In this document: positions 41,823 to 50,351 of the stretch, piece by piece
Layout of the letters: the number at the start of each line of letters is the position of its first letter
How positions within the stretch are numbered: the first letter of the stretch is position 1
Assembly (NCBI GenBank): GCA_023411395.1
Contig: JAEYOV010000032.1
Location: 1-51,599, forward strand
Reading direction: 5' to 3'
From: Bacillota bacterium
Lineage (GTDB): Bacteria > Bacillota > Clostridia > Christensenellales > Aristaeellaceae
Length of the DNA: 51,599 nt
The notes under the pieces: generated by a model
What the model was told of the DNA's origin: nothing
Databases searched by the model: none
The model's input: the letters and a program-made list of their open reading frames with translations, nothing else
Translations under genes and position numbers: made by a program

Positions 41823-41875
41823 AGACGTAGCTTATCCGGATTAATTGCGTACAGCATAAGACATGAGAGGTTCAT

Positions 41876-44200
41876 ATGACAAACGCAAAGACCTTATTTG
41901 TCAGAAAAGCCGCCGTGCTGTCTCTCCCATTGCTTGCGTACTTCATCGCATCCCTGTATCAATCGCAGTCGTGGGGCAACATCCTATCCCCCATCAACGC
42001 TTTGGCCGCCTCGGGCATCCTGCTGTTTGCCTATATCCGGTCGGATAAAAAAAGCCTGGTCAGCTCCGCCTTTTTGCTGTTCTCCCTTGCCTGTTTTGTC
42101 TGGGGCGCGGCGGATATCGTATGGGGCGTGATGGAGTATCGGGGGGAAGACCCTTCGTCAAGCCCGGTGATCTGGGTGGTCTATGCGCTTACGAACCTGT
42201 TTATCGTTTTGGCCCTGCTGGTCTTTGCCATCAAGCAGTTCAGCAAGTGGAACTTCGTTCAGATCCTCGTTGACGCGTCCATTATCGCGCTGATGAGCAT
42301 GGTCTTCCTCTGGATCGTTTACCTGAACAAGGACGCGTCCATACTGAATGCGCTGCTGCAATTGGATTTTACAAGCCTTTTCGCCATCATCAGCGATATC
42401 ATCATTATCGCCGGCGTGTTCCTGTGGCTTTTGTCCGTACGCTCGGGGAAAATCCCGGGCCATACCGCCATCATGGCATGCGGGGCTGTTTTGTTTGCCT
42501 TTTTTGACATGCTGTATTACTACCTCGATTTCAGGGGACTGTATATCCCCAATTCCCTCATTGATTTCGCCTATACCCTGTCGATGTACATCCTGGCCCT
42601 GGGTGCGTTGCGGAAGGCATGCGACAACCGCCCGCTCATTGACGTGAAAGCCTTTTCCAATGTGGGCCTCAAAAGCAGGTGGGGTTATCTGCTGGTGTTC
42701 CCCCTTATATGCCTCCTTCTGGAAGCAACAGGCATCACCGGCACCGGTTTTGACTTCATGGATGCCGCCACGTTTGCCATACTGATCTTCCTCTATTTTA
42801 TGTTCACCAAATACGTCCAGCTTTCCATTGAAAACGAAAAGCTGCTGAAAATTCAAATGCTCAACAATGAAACCCTGGAGCAGCGCGTTAAGGAGCAGGT
42901 CAAGGAGCTTACATACCTTGCCAACCAGGATACTGTAACGTCCCTGTACAACCGGCGCTATTTCATGAACTGCCTGGAGGAAAGCATCAAAACGATCCTT
43001 CCCAAAGAATCGCTGGCCCTTTTGATTCTGGATCTGGACCGCTTCAAAACGATCAACGACAGCTTCGGCCACGACGCCGGCGATAAGGTCCTGGTCGAGC
43101 TGGCCGGCAGAATGACCGAATGGAACCATTACAATGCCACGCTGGCCCGCCTTGGCGGCGACGAGTTCGGGTTCATCTTTATCGGCAGGTATACCCAAAA
43201 GGATATTAACGGCTTCTGCCAAAATATCGTCGAGCTTTGCAACCGGCCCATCCTAATCGGCGGCCAGGTCCTGGATGTAACGGTCAGCATCGGAGTGGCG
43301 CTTTTGTCCCCCGAAGCGTCCGATGGGAAAACGCTCATGAAAAATGCCGATATCGCCATGTACCATGCCAGGTCGCAGGGGTACAACAGATACCAGTTCT
43401 TTGATTCCATCCTCAGCCAGGACATGATCAACAGCAACAGGATCGAGGTCCTTTTAAAGCAGGCGGACATGGAGAAGGACTTCGAGCTTTTTTACCAGCC
43501 CCAGTTTTCCCTGCCCGGTAAAAAGCTGGTGGGGGCGGAGGCGCTGATCCGCTGGAAAAACGCCCAGTACGGCTATATTCCGCCCAACGTTTTCATCCCC
43601 GTGGCGGAGAAAATAGAATACATCGCAAAAATCGGGAAATGGGTTTTGGGCCAGTCCATCCGGCAGGCCATGGCCTGGAACGGCAGGCAGCCGTTTCCCA
43701 TCAAAGTGGGCATCAATATCTCCCCCAGGCAGCTGAGCGATGACACGTTCATCGATGACTTGAAAGCGCTGATCCTGGATTCGGGCGTCAATACCGCATG
43801 GCTGGACGCAGAAATTACGGAGGGCAGCATGATCTGGGAAACAGGCAAGATACACGCCGTGTTCGGCCAGCTCAAGGAGCTTGGCATCTCCATCTCCATT
43901 GATGATTTCGGTTCCGGCTATTCCGCCATCAGCTATTTGAACAAATACCCCTTCGACAGGATCAAGATCGACAAATCGCTCATTGACAATATCACCTCCT
44001 ACAATGTCAGCGGCGTCCACATCGTAAAATCCATTATTACCATGGCAAAATCCATCGGCATCACCACCATCGCCGAAGGCGTGGAAACCGAGGAGCAATT
44101 GGACGTGCTGACGGAGCTTGGCTGTAACCAGGTGCAGGGCTACCTTTTGGGCAGGCCCGTGCCGGCGGATGTATTTGAGCGGAAGTTTTTATACCAGTGA
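41876..44200 (+). CDS. Membrane GGDEF-EAL protein (cyclic di-GMP turnover)
   Basis: 774 residues. Residues 1-310 hold about ten hydrophobic segments with no recognised sensor name. A short coiled stretch (ENEKLLKIQMLNNETLEQRV) links to a GGDEF domain with an intact active site, RLGGDEFGF near residue 427, plus LDLDRFKTINDSFGHDAGD; the usual RxxD product-inhibition site upstream is absent. The EAL domain is also intact: VGAEALIRWKN near 555, ISIDDFGSGYSAISYL, KIDKSLI and EGVETEEQLD. It may both make and break c-di-GMP, or act mainly as one with the other as an allosteric site. GAGAGG precedes the ATG. Confidence 0.95.
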   Translation: MTNAKTLFVRKAAVLSLPLLAYFIASLYQSQSWGNILSPINALAASGILLFAYIRSDKKSLVSSAFLLFSLACFVWGAADIVWGVMEYRGEDPSSSPVIWVVYALTNLFIVLALLVFAIKQFSKWNFVQILVDASIIALMSMVFLWIVYLNKDASILNALLQLDFTSLFAIISDIIIIAGVFLWLLSVRSGKIPGHTAIMACGAVLFAFFDMLYYYLDFRGLYIPNSLIDFAYTLSMYILALGALRKACDNRPLIDVKAFSNVGLKSRWGYLLVFPLICLLLEATGITGTGFDFMDAATFAILIFLYFMFTKYVQLSIENEKLLKIQMLNNETLEQRVKEQVKELTYLANQDTVTSLYNRRYFMNCLEESIKTILPKESLALLILDLDRFKTINDSFGHDAGDKVLVELAGRMTEWNHYNATLARLGGDEFGFIFIGRYTQKDINGFCQNIVELCNRPILIGGQVLDVTVSIGVALLSPEASDGKTLMKNADIAMYHARSQGYNRYQFFDSILSQDMINSNRIEVLLKQADMEKDFELFYQPQFSLPGKKLVGAEALIRWKNAQYGYIPPNVFIPVAEKIEYIAKIGKWVLGQSIRQAMAWNGRQPFPIKVGINISPRQLSDDTFIDDLKALILDSGVNTAWLDAEITEGSMIWETGKIHAVFGQLKELGISISIDDFGSGYSAISYLNKYPFDRIKIDKSLIDNITSYNVSGVHIVKSIITMAKSIGITTIAEGVETEEQLDVLTELGCNQVQGYLLGRPVPADVFERKFLYQ

Positions 44201-44215
44201 AAGGAGATGGCGCCT

Positions 44216-44704
44216 GTGGGATGCTCCGTACACTGCAAGGAAACGGGAGCCTTATGCGGCAATTGGGATGTGGGCCTTGCCTGCGCGTGGACGAACGGAT
44301 TGCTGGCCGCGTTTGCCGAAAACCCGGCCATGAAAATGGATGACGCCATCAAAATGTGCAGCCAGGTCCATTACGACGCGCTGAATATGGATGATGTATT
44401 GAAGCCCTTCATAGGCCGGCCGGAGGCGTTTTGCGGCTACCTGAACGAAAAATGGCATTGGATCGTGACCATGGACCCGGACGGCAAACGGATCATTGCC
44501 GACGAAAACAAGGCCGAATGCGTCTGTCCCCTGATTCGGGCGGGTGCGGCAGCCACGCCCAACCTGTGCAAATGCTCCGAGGGCTTTGCCGAGCGCATGT
44601 TCGAAAAGGTGTTTGAAAAAAAGGTCAGGGCCAGGGTCGTGGAATCCGTCCTGCGCGGCGGCAGCCATTGCGTGTATGAGATTGTGGCGGATGAATCACG
44701 GTGA
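44216..44704 (+). CDS. Cysteine-rich protein, V4R/ATC-hydrolase-like C-terminus
   Basis: About 162 residues with eleven Cys. The C-terminal part NLCKCSEGFAERMFEKVFEK, then RVVESVLRGGSHCVYEI resembles the C-x-C-S-x-G/C-x-F-x-I ending of V4R and L-2-amino-thiazoline-4-carboxylate-hydrolase-like proteins, which bind small molecules. The first half (GCSVHCKETGALCGN) has no known match. Function unknown. The ATG at 44207 touches AAGGAG with no spacer, so the GTG at 44216, 9 bases away, is the likely start. It begins 16 bases after the GGDEF-EAL stop and is probably co-transcribed. Confidence 0.65.
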   Translation: MGCSVHCKETGALCGNWDVGLACAWTNGLLAAFAENPAMKMDDAIKMCSQVHYDALNMDDVLKPFIGRPEAFCGYLNEKWHWIVTMDPDGKRIIADENKAECVCPLIRAGAAATPNLCKCSEGFAERMFEKVFEKKVRARVVESVLRGGSHCVYEIVADESR

Positions 44705-44899
44705 ATTCCCCAATTCGATTGCATATGCTCTTGTGTTTACTTTGGGATAAACAAAAGACCGGAGATTCCTGATTCTCAAGACTTAGGCTATTGTCCTCAT
44801 CTGCTGGACGATGGCCTTATGCTTTAAAGGTTTTTAGCTGAAAGTATCTATTTGAAACGTTTATTGAGATTAGACTATCGGTTTTATTAAATATATATA

Positions 44900-44928
44900 T
44901 TGACAACCTCAACTTTTTAGTTTATTAT
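44900..44928 (+). promoter_or_regulatory. Consensus promoter of the HTH-macro-DarT cassette
   Basis: TTGACA (44900-44905) and TATTAT (44923-44928) with a 17-base spacer, 20 bases before the HTH gene. The 240 bases between the Cys-rich gene and this promoter are AT-rich with no gene seen. Confidence 0.75.
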
Positions 44929-44947
44929 TATGAGGGGAGGAATAAGA

Positions 44948-45166
44948 ATGCGAATTGATGAGCCGATTAAGATCGTCTGTGTAAAAAATGAGCTGACAAT
45001 GGCGGAAATCGCCAGGAGACTTGGTATAACTCCTCAGGCATTCAGCCAAAAGATAAAACGAGGCACATTTTCGATTGACGATCTTGAAAATATTGCACTG
45101 GTATCTGGCTGCAAACTGGAATGCAATTTTGTTTTCGGCACCGGAGACAAGGTATCAATTATCTAA
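44948..45166 (+). CDS. Small XRE/Cro-type helix-turn-helix protein
   Basis: 72 residues. The helix-turn-helix is ELTMAEIARRLGITPQAFSQ, followed by KIKRGTFSIDDLENIALVSG, a complete Cro/C1-type fold; the last 20 residues include a beta-like CKLECNFVFGTGDKV. GGGAGG is 7 bases before the ATG at 44948, which I prefer over the upstream ATG at 44930. It is the first gene of an AT-rich operon with the macro-domain and DarT-like genes and probably regulates that operon. Confidence 0.85.
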   Translation: MRIDEPIKIVCVKNELTMAEIARRLGITPQAFSQKIKRGTFSIDDLENIALVSGCKLECNFVFGTGDKVSII

Positions 45167-45184
45167 CAAAAAGGAGCAGTGTTC

Positions 45185-46063
45185 GTGATAGAGTATATTG
45201 AAGGTGATATTTTTAACAGCCCTGCTCAAGTGATTGTAAACACAGTAAATACGGTAGGGGTTATGGGAAAAGGTCTGGCTTTATCCTTTAAAAAGCGATA
45301 TGTCAAAATGTTTGAGGCATATCGTAACGCATGTGAAAAGCATCTACTGACGATTGGGAAATTAATGTTATACTATGAACCGGATCACTGGATACTAATG
45401 TTTCCGACAAAAGAAAATTGGAGGAACCCCTCCAAAGTTGAGTATATCGAACGCGGCCTGGACAAATTCGTTCGTACGTACGCAGATAAAGGAATAACTT
45501 CTATTGCGTTTCCCAAGCTTGGCTGTGGAAACGGAGAACTATCTTGGGATGTTGTACGCCCGGTAATGGAGAGATATTTAAAGCCGCTTCCGCTCACAAT
45601 ATATATATATATCGGGTATGGAGTGCTTTCTGAGCCAGAACATAAGAAGCAGGAAGAAACAATAGACTGGCTGCGAAGCAATGCACGGGATATGTCATTT
45701 GATGGCTTATGCGATGATATCATTCATGGACAGGCAATTTCTCCATATCAGTTGAGTTGCGAAGAAGGCAAGTATAGTGTAAAGTGGAATGATGGCTTGA
45801 GCTTTGATAGCACGCAACAAGGAAAATCAATCTATCTGTTAAAAGATGAATTGGCTATACTTTGGGATACGATGAGAAAAAATGGGGTCGTTGTTACAGA
45901 AGGTTGTGAAATAAACGCACTACTCTTTTATAGATTGATTGAGAAATTGGGATATCTTTCTCCTGTGCGTATTCTGGACGATCAAGATCTATCTATGAAA
46001 AGGGGTTATCAGGCTAATGAAGGATATGGACGGATATTTGCATTGCGAGGTGAGATGCTATGA
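45185..46063 (+). CDS. darG: DarG-like macro-domain antitoxin
   Basis: About 292 residues. The first about 150 are a macro domain of DarG type: IEYIEGDIFNSPAQVIVNTV then NTVGVMGKGLALSFKKRY, WILMFPTKENWRNPSKVEY, and IAFPKLGCGNGELSWDVVRP, the ADP-ribose-binding loops used by DarG to remove ADP-ribose from thymidine in DNA. Residues about 165-290 form a second, mostly helical domain (ILWDTMRKNGVVVTEGCEI, LLFYRLIEKLGYLSPVRIL), the position of the toxin-binding domain in known DarG. AAGGAG lies 8 bases before the GTG at 45185. Its last four bases overlap the DarT-like start (ATGA), so the two are made together. The gene symbol is by family resemblance. Confidence 0.82.
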   Translation: MIEYIEGDIFNSPAQVIVNTVNTVGVMGKGLALSFKKRYVKMFEAYRNACEKHLLTIGKLMLYYEPDHWILMFPTKENWRNPSKVEYIERGLDKFVRTYADKGITSIAFPKLGCGNGELSWDVVRPVMERYLKPLPLTIYIYIGYGVLSEPEHKKQEETIDWLRSNARDMSFDGLCDDIIHGQAISPYQLSCEEGKYSVKWNDGLSFDSTQQGKSIYLLKDELAILWDTMRKNGVVVTEGCEINALLFYRLIEKLGYLSPVRILDDQDLSMKRGYQANEGYGRIFALRGEML

Positions 46064-47088
46064 CATACGCAGAAGTCATAAGAGAAAACTGTGAAACTCA
46101 TTCGTCCATATCTTGGTGGCCCCGCTTTGCATATCACTATACGGATGTCACGAACGCAGTAGGCATTCTTGCATCCGGTATCTTATATAGCCGAGTTCGA
46201 GCTGATGCAATTGGAGTAATGACAAATGATAACGCAAGTCGGCAGATCATCGATATGACAGAAAATCAAGCTACTTCTTATGCACGTTTTTATTTTCGGC
46301 CACTGTCGCCTACGCAGTTTCATAACGAAGGGTATAAGCATTGCGCGGTCCGGTATTGCGGGGATGTTAACGCAAACGTACCGGTACCAATATTCCTATT
46401 ATTTGATTTGGAAAAAATGCTGGCACTTGAGAATACATGCTTTTCTGAGTCGACTCAAGCCGGGCATGGAGCACCGATCAAAAAGGGAATGGATGATTTC
46501 TCAAAACTCCCATTTGACAAGATATATAGTTATGGACCTGCTGATAACAATACACTTCAGTATCGGCATGCGGAAATTCTGTATCCAATGCAGTTTCCAA
46601 TCAACGGGATGATAAAGTATATCTTTTGTAGAAATGAATGCGAAAAAGCGACATTGCTCAATCTATTGCGCATGCAGCACCGAATCTCATATGATAAATA
46701 TAAGGATATTGTTAAGGTTGCTAAGGATTATGTTTTCTATCGGAACGGGTTGTTTATTGACGAAGTTATTCTTCATGAGGATTCACTGAGTTTTATTTTT
46801 TCTGATGCCCCGGATAAGATAGAATATGTAAGATGGAGGGCTCGAAGAGAAGGCGCCCAAAATCTCGAAAACATCAAGTGCAATTTTCTATTTGAATGGC
46901 TTGGTTCGAAAGAACGGCTCTATCCAGTGATTCGGGAAACGGAGATTTCGTATCTTAATGCGAAATCAATTGTCTTCAACAAACTCCCATCTATCTCCAA
47001 GGCCAAAATGCTTCGAGTCTCAGTATTGATAGAGGGAAAACCAATATGCGTGTTTGAACAGGCCTTATCTCCTTATGAGCTAATGTAA
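46060..47088 (+). CDS. darT: DarT-like DNA ADP-ribosyltransferase with C-terminal extension
   Basis: 342 residues. The first about 200 match the DarT (DUF4433) plan: an NAD-contact His in FAYHYTDVTNAVGILASGIL (about residue 26), YARFYFRPLSPTQFHNEGY corresponding to the Y-x-x-F-Y-F-x-P-x-S-P motif, and the catalytic Glu in YRHAEILYPMQFPI (about 171). DarT attaches ADP-ribose to thymidine in single-stranded DNA, blocking replication, in phage defence and toxin-antitoxin systems. Canonical DarT is about 210 residues; here another about 130 follow (from SYDKYKDIVKVAKDYVFYR), with mixed helix/strand and no known match. It is AT-rich with many ATA, AAT and TAT codons, pointing to transfer. Gene symbol by family resemblance. 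Confidence 0.8.
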   Translation: MTYAEVIRENCETHSSISWWPRFAYHYTDVTNAVGILASGILYSRVRADAIGVMTNDNASRQIIDMTENQATSYARFYFRPLSPTQFHNEGYKHCAVRYCGDVNANVPVPIFLLFDLEKMLALENTCFSESTQAGHGAPIKKGMDDFSKLPFDKIYSYGPADNNTLQYRHAEILYPMQFPINGMIKYIFCRNECEKATLLNLLRMQHRISYDKYKDIVKVAKDYVFYRNGLFIDEVILHEDSLSFIFSDAPDKIEYVRWRARREGAQNLENIKCNFLFEWLGSKERLYPVIRETEISYLNAKSIVFNKLPSISKAKMLRVSVLIEGKPICVFEQALSPYELM

Positions 47089-47231
47089 ATTCATATTAAC
47101 TCAATATGTCACATGTATATTAAGCCAAACGATCAGTCAATCGTCTTCTCTATATTCATCAAATAAAAGCTATTATATTTGATCATGATCATACATTTCT
47201 TCTGCAACTTCCCCAGCCCTTCATCCCCGCT

Positions 47232-48524
47232 TTAATACCCCAGCACCCCGGGCAGCCATGTCGTGAGTGCCGGGACAAGTGTGATGGCAACCAGCACCAG
47301 AATATTGCAGACGACATAGGGCATGGCCCCCTTGAAGATATCGAAAACAGGCATCCGGTTGATTTTTGTGCATGCGTTCAGGCACATGCCTACCGGCGGC
47401 GTGACCAGACCGATGGCCATGCCCGTGATCAGGATCGCACCAAATTGCAGGCTGCTCACGCCAAGGTTCTGCATCACGGGAAGCAGGATGGGCGCCAGCA
47501 GCAGAATCGCCGGCGACACATCGATAAATGTGCCGATCATAAGGATCAAAAGGTCAAGCATCAGCAGGATCAAAAAGACAGGCATCCGAAGGGATGAGAA
47601 AAAGCCGGCCACATGAAGCGGCACCTGCTGCATTGTCAGGATCCATGTAAAAACGTTGGTAAACCCGATAATGATCATGATCGTGGCGGACGAAATCAGT
47701 GTTTTGCGCAGCGCCTTTACGATATGGCTCCATTTGAGCTCACGGTAGACGAAAACGCCAACGATCAGCGCGTAAAGCACAGCCAGGCCCGCGCTCTCCG
47801 TGGCGGTGCATACGCCGAAGGAAACGGATATGACAATGAACAGCGGCATCAGCATGGCGGGCAGCCCCACAAGCAGCGTCCTTGCAAAATCCCTGAACAC
47901 AAACGGCGTTCTCGCGGGATGATAGCCCTTCCTGCGGCTTATCAGGAATACGATCACGATCTGCGAGAGCCCAATCAGAATGCCGGGTATGGCGCCGGCC
48001 ATGAACAGCCCGCCTACGGAAGCGCCGCTGATCATGGCGTAGATGATCATGGGGATGCTGGGCGGTATGATCATGCCCATGGTGGACGAGGCAACCGTCA
48101 CGCCGGCCGCCACCCTGGGCGGATAGCCCTTCTCCTCCATGGCCGGGATCAGAATGGACCCCAGGGCGGAGGTGTCCGCCACGGAAGAACCGGAGATGCC
48201 GCCGAATATCATGCTGGCGACCACATTGACTTCTCCGAGCCCGCCCCTGATGGGACGGACAAAATACATGCAAAGGTCAATGATCCGCCTGGTGATGCCG
48301 CCCGCGTTCATCAATTCCCCGGCGATCATGAAAAGCGGCATGGCAATCATCAGTTGGCTGTATGCGCCGCCCCATATTTTCTGCGGCATGTTCAGCAAAA
48401 AAGAAGGCGCCTGGGCCGCAAGATAGGCAATGCAGGATGCCCCGATGGAAAACGCGAGCGCCACGCCGATCACGGCAAATACGATCAGGCCGGCCAGCAG
48501 ATAGAACATGGCCATATCATGCAT
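47232..48524 (-). CDS. dctM: TRAP transporter large permease (DctM)
   Basis: 430 residues, about twelve membrane segments. LNMPQKIWGGAYSQLMIAMP then LFMIAGELMNAGGITRRIID, VVASMIFGGISGSSVADTSA and IPPSIPMIIYAMISGASVGG are signature DctM stretches; LVTPPVGMCLNACTKI occurs near the end. It is the sodium-driven channel of a TRAP importer for organic acids (C4-dicarboxylate, sialic acid, uronate and similar). It lies 30 bases downstream of dctQ. Spacing and order P-Q-M are standard. Confidence 0.95.
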   Translation of the reverse strand: MHDMAMFYLLAGLIVFAVIGVALAFSIGASCIAYLAAQAPSFLLNMPQKIWGGAYSQLMIAMPLFMIAGELMNAGGITRRIIDLCMYFVRPIRGGLGEVNVVASMIFGGISGSSVADTSALGSILIPAMEEKGYPPRVAAGVTVASSTMGMIIPPSIPMIIYAMISGASVGGLFMAGAIPGILIGLSQIVIVFLISRRKGYHPARTPFVFRDFARTLLVGLPAMLMPLFIVISVSFGVCTATESAGLAVLYALIVGVFVYRELKWSHIVKALRKTLISSATIMIIIGFTNVFTWILTMQQVPLHVAGFFSSLRMPVFLILLMLDLLILMIGTFIDVSPAILLLAPILLPVMQNLGVSSLQFGAILITGMAIGLVTPPVGMCLNACTKINRMPVFDIFKGAMPYVVCNILVLVAITLVPALTTWLPGVLGY

Positions 48525-48554
48525 CCTCTCCTTGAAAGAACTGTACCATCGCCC

Positions 48555-49079
48555 TCATACCGCGCCGCCGGGCCCGTTCTGCGGCTGTGCGCCGGCAGGC
48601 CCGGGCCGGCCGCCCGGTATCAGGCGGAACATTTTCAGCACGATGCAGATAGCGCAGAGAATGAAACACACCGGCATGATGCCATACATAAACTTCATGG
48701 GGATTTCCATCCCCGGGGACAGATGATCCCCCACCAATCCCACATATTTGAAGCTGTATACGCAAACCGTTACATCCACGGCCAGCGCGATCACAAGATG
48801 GATAAAGCCCATACCCCGCTTCGCCCTTGGCCTTAGGGAGCGGTAAACGATATCGATCACCACGTGCTCCTCTTCCAATACGGCGATGCCCATCCCCCAA
48901 AAAGTGGTGAAGGCAAACAGCGTTGTCACAAGCTCATCCAGCTGCTTCCACGATAGGGAAAAGAAGTAGCGGGCGATGACTGTAAAGATGACGCTTACGG
49001 CAATGAACCCCATGGCGGCTATGCCGATACCCACATACATGCGGTATAATGCCTTGCCCAGCTTATTGATTCTGTCCAT
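48555..49079 (-). CDS. dctQ: TRAP transporter small permease (DctQ)
   Basis: 174 residues with four membrane segments. ARYFFSLSWKQLDELVTTLF is the diagnostic DctQ stretch (R-Y-x-F-x-x-x-W-x-x-E/D), followed by TTFWGMGIAVLEEEHVVIDI, where the usual E-x-H-V-x-x-D is intact. It partners with DctM in the membrane. The last 20 residues are Pro/Gly-rich (IPGGRPGPAGAQPQ). Confidence 0.92.
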   Translation of the reverse strand: MDRINKLGKALYRMYVGIGIAAMGFIAVSVIFTVIARYFFSLSWKQLDELVTTLFAFTTFWGMGIAVLEEEHVVIDIVYRSLRPRAKRGMGFIHLVIALAVDVTVCVYSFKYVGLVGDHLSPGMEIPMKFMYGIMPVCFILCAICIVLKMFRLIPGGRPGPAGAQPQNGPGGAV

Positions 49080-49122
49080 GCGGATACCTCATTTCCCCGG
49101 CCAGCAAATTGTATGAGCAATA

Positions 49123-49153
49123 CCGGGGAGAGTGCAAAAGGCCCTCTCCCCGG
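49123..49153 (-). terminator. Hairpin between dctP and dctQ
   Basis: CCGGGGAGAG pairs with CTCTCCCCGG around an 11-base loop, 12 bases after the dctP stop. On the minus strand the loop contains CCTTTTG. Such hairpins commonly keep binding-protein mRNA abundant relative to permease mRNA. Confidence 0.65.
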
Positions 49154-49165
49154 TTCAGCGCGCCG

Positions 49166-50161
49166 TTATTTCCCCGCGTTCGCGATTATCTCGCGTATCT
49201 GGTCAAGCTGTTCCTGCGTGATTTTCCCTTCCGCCACATAATCATCATAAATGCCCTGCACCGCATCCTTAAAGGCCTTCAGCTCCTCAGGCGTCGGGTA
49301 GTACACGTCCGCGTTCGCCTTGATGACCTCAATAGCCTTCGCTTCGGCTTCCGCGATGGACGCGTCGTTGACCTTCATCATCTCAATGGCGCATTCACGC
49401 ATGATCTGTTGGTAATCCCCGGGCAGGCTGTTGAACCAATCGAGGTTCACATAGAAGGGATCGGGATGGAACTGGTAGGCGACCATGGTGAAGTACTTCT
49501 GCACCTCATAGAACTTCATGCCTTCCACATTGGTGGCCGGGTTCTCCTGCCCGTCGACCACGCCTGTTTTCAGGGACATATACAGCTCCGCGTAGGGGAT
49601 CGCCACGGTGGAGGCGCCCAGGGCCTTGAACGTACGGTCGATGGTGTCGTAGCCGGTGGGCGTGCGCATCTTGAGGCCCGCCATGTCCGCGGGCGTTTTC
49701 ACGGGGCGCACGTTGTTGGAGAAATGGCGGAAGCCGCCCGCGTTGCCCAGGCCCAGTATCAGCATATTGTCCTTGGCGGAGCCTTCGCAGATCGAAAGCG
49801 CGATATCGCTGCCAAGCAGGGCGCTTGCCTGCTGGGATGTTTCGCACAGGAAGGGCAGGGTGAAGATGTACAGCTCAGGCAGGAAGTCCAACTGGCCGCC
49901 CCGCATGCCTTCCAGCGTGCCCAGCTTGACGCTTTCCAGCATCTCTTTTTCCGTGCCAAGCTGGCCGTTGGCGAAAAGCTCCACCTGGATGCCGCCGTTT
50001 GTCCGCTCCTCCACCATCTGCTTAAAGGCAAGCAGGGAAAGATGGCGCACATGCGTCTCCGCCTGGGCATGGCCTATTTTCAGGGTGTATCCCTCGGCCA
50101 GCGCCGTGGACGCGGTGAGAAGCATGCACATGGCAACCAAAAATACCAATACCTTTTTCAT
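49166..50161 (-). CDS. dctP: TRAP transporter substrate-binding protein (DctP)
   Basis: About 331 residues. Signal peptide MKKVLVFLVAMCMLLTASTA ending ALA before EGYTLKIGH, no lipobox. Family features: HAQAETHVRH at the mature N-terminus, FANGQLGTEKEMLESVKLGT, AGLKMRTPTGYDTIDRTFKA with the conserved Arg that holds the ligand carboxylate, and AELYMSLKTGVVDGQENPAT. It binds an organic acid outside the membrane and delivers it to DctQM. AAGGAG lies 9 bases before the ATG at 50161. The GntR-type gene is upstream on the same strand. Confidence 0.95.
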   Translation of the reverse strand: MKKVLVFLVAMCMLLTASTALAEGYTLKIGHAQAETHVRHLSLLAFKQMVEERTNGGIQVELFANGQLGTEKEMLESVKLGTLEGMRGGQLDFLPELYIFTLPFLCETSQQASALLGSDIALSICEGSAKDNMLILGLGNAGGFRHFSNNVRPVKTPADMAGLKMRTPTGYDTIDRTFKALGASTVAIPYAELYMSLKTGVVDGQENPATNVEGMKFYEVQKYFTMVAYQFHPDPFYVNLDWFNSLPGDYQQIMRECAIEMMKVNDASIAEAEAKAIEVIKANADVYYPTPEELKAFKDAVQGIYDDYVAEGKITQEQLDQIREIIANAGK

Positions 50162-50351
50162 GGGGGTGCTCCTTTCTTGTCGCCGGATGTTCTTGGATGC
50201 AGTGTCACAGTCTTCCTGTTTGATGGAAGACCGGCGTGATGGATGGGGCACGGCAGGCGCATTTTAAATTGCTCCCTGCCTGCCATGCCGGCGTGCAGCG
50301 CATCGCGGGCTGTTCAGGCCCCCTTCCTTTTCTAAAAATGTATTGGGTTGA

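Noticed and set aside
45595..45615. ATATATATAT run as a possible regulatory or slippage site
   Set aside because: It encodes the IYIYI strand of the macro domain in an AT-rich gene; nothing suggests programmed frameshifting.
49109..50239. 376-codon plus-strand open frame over dctP
   Set aside because: Antisense of a clearly conserved TRAP binding protein; no ribosome binding site or domain.
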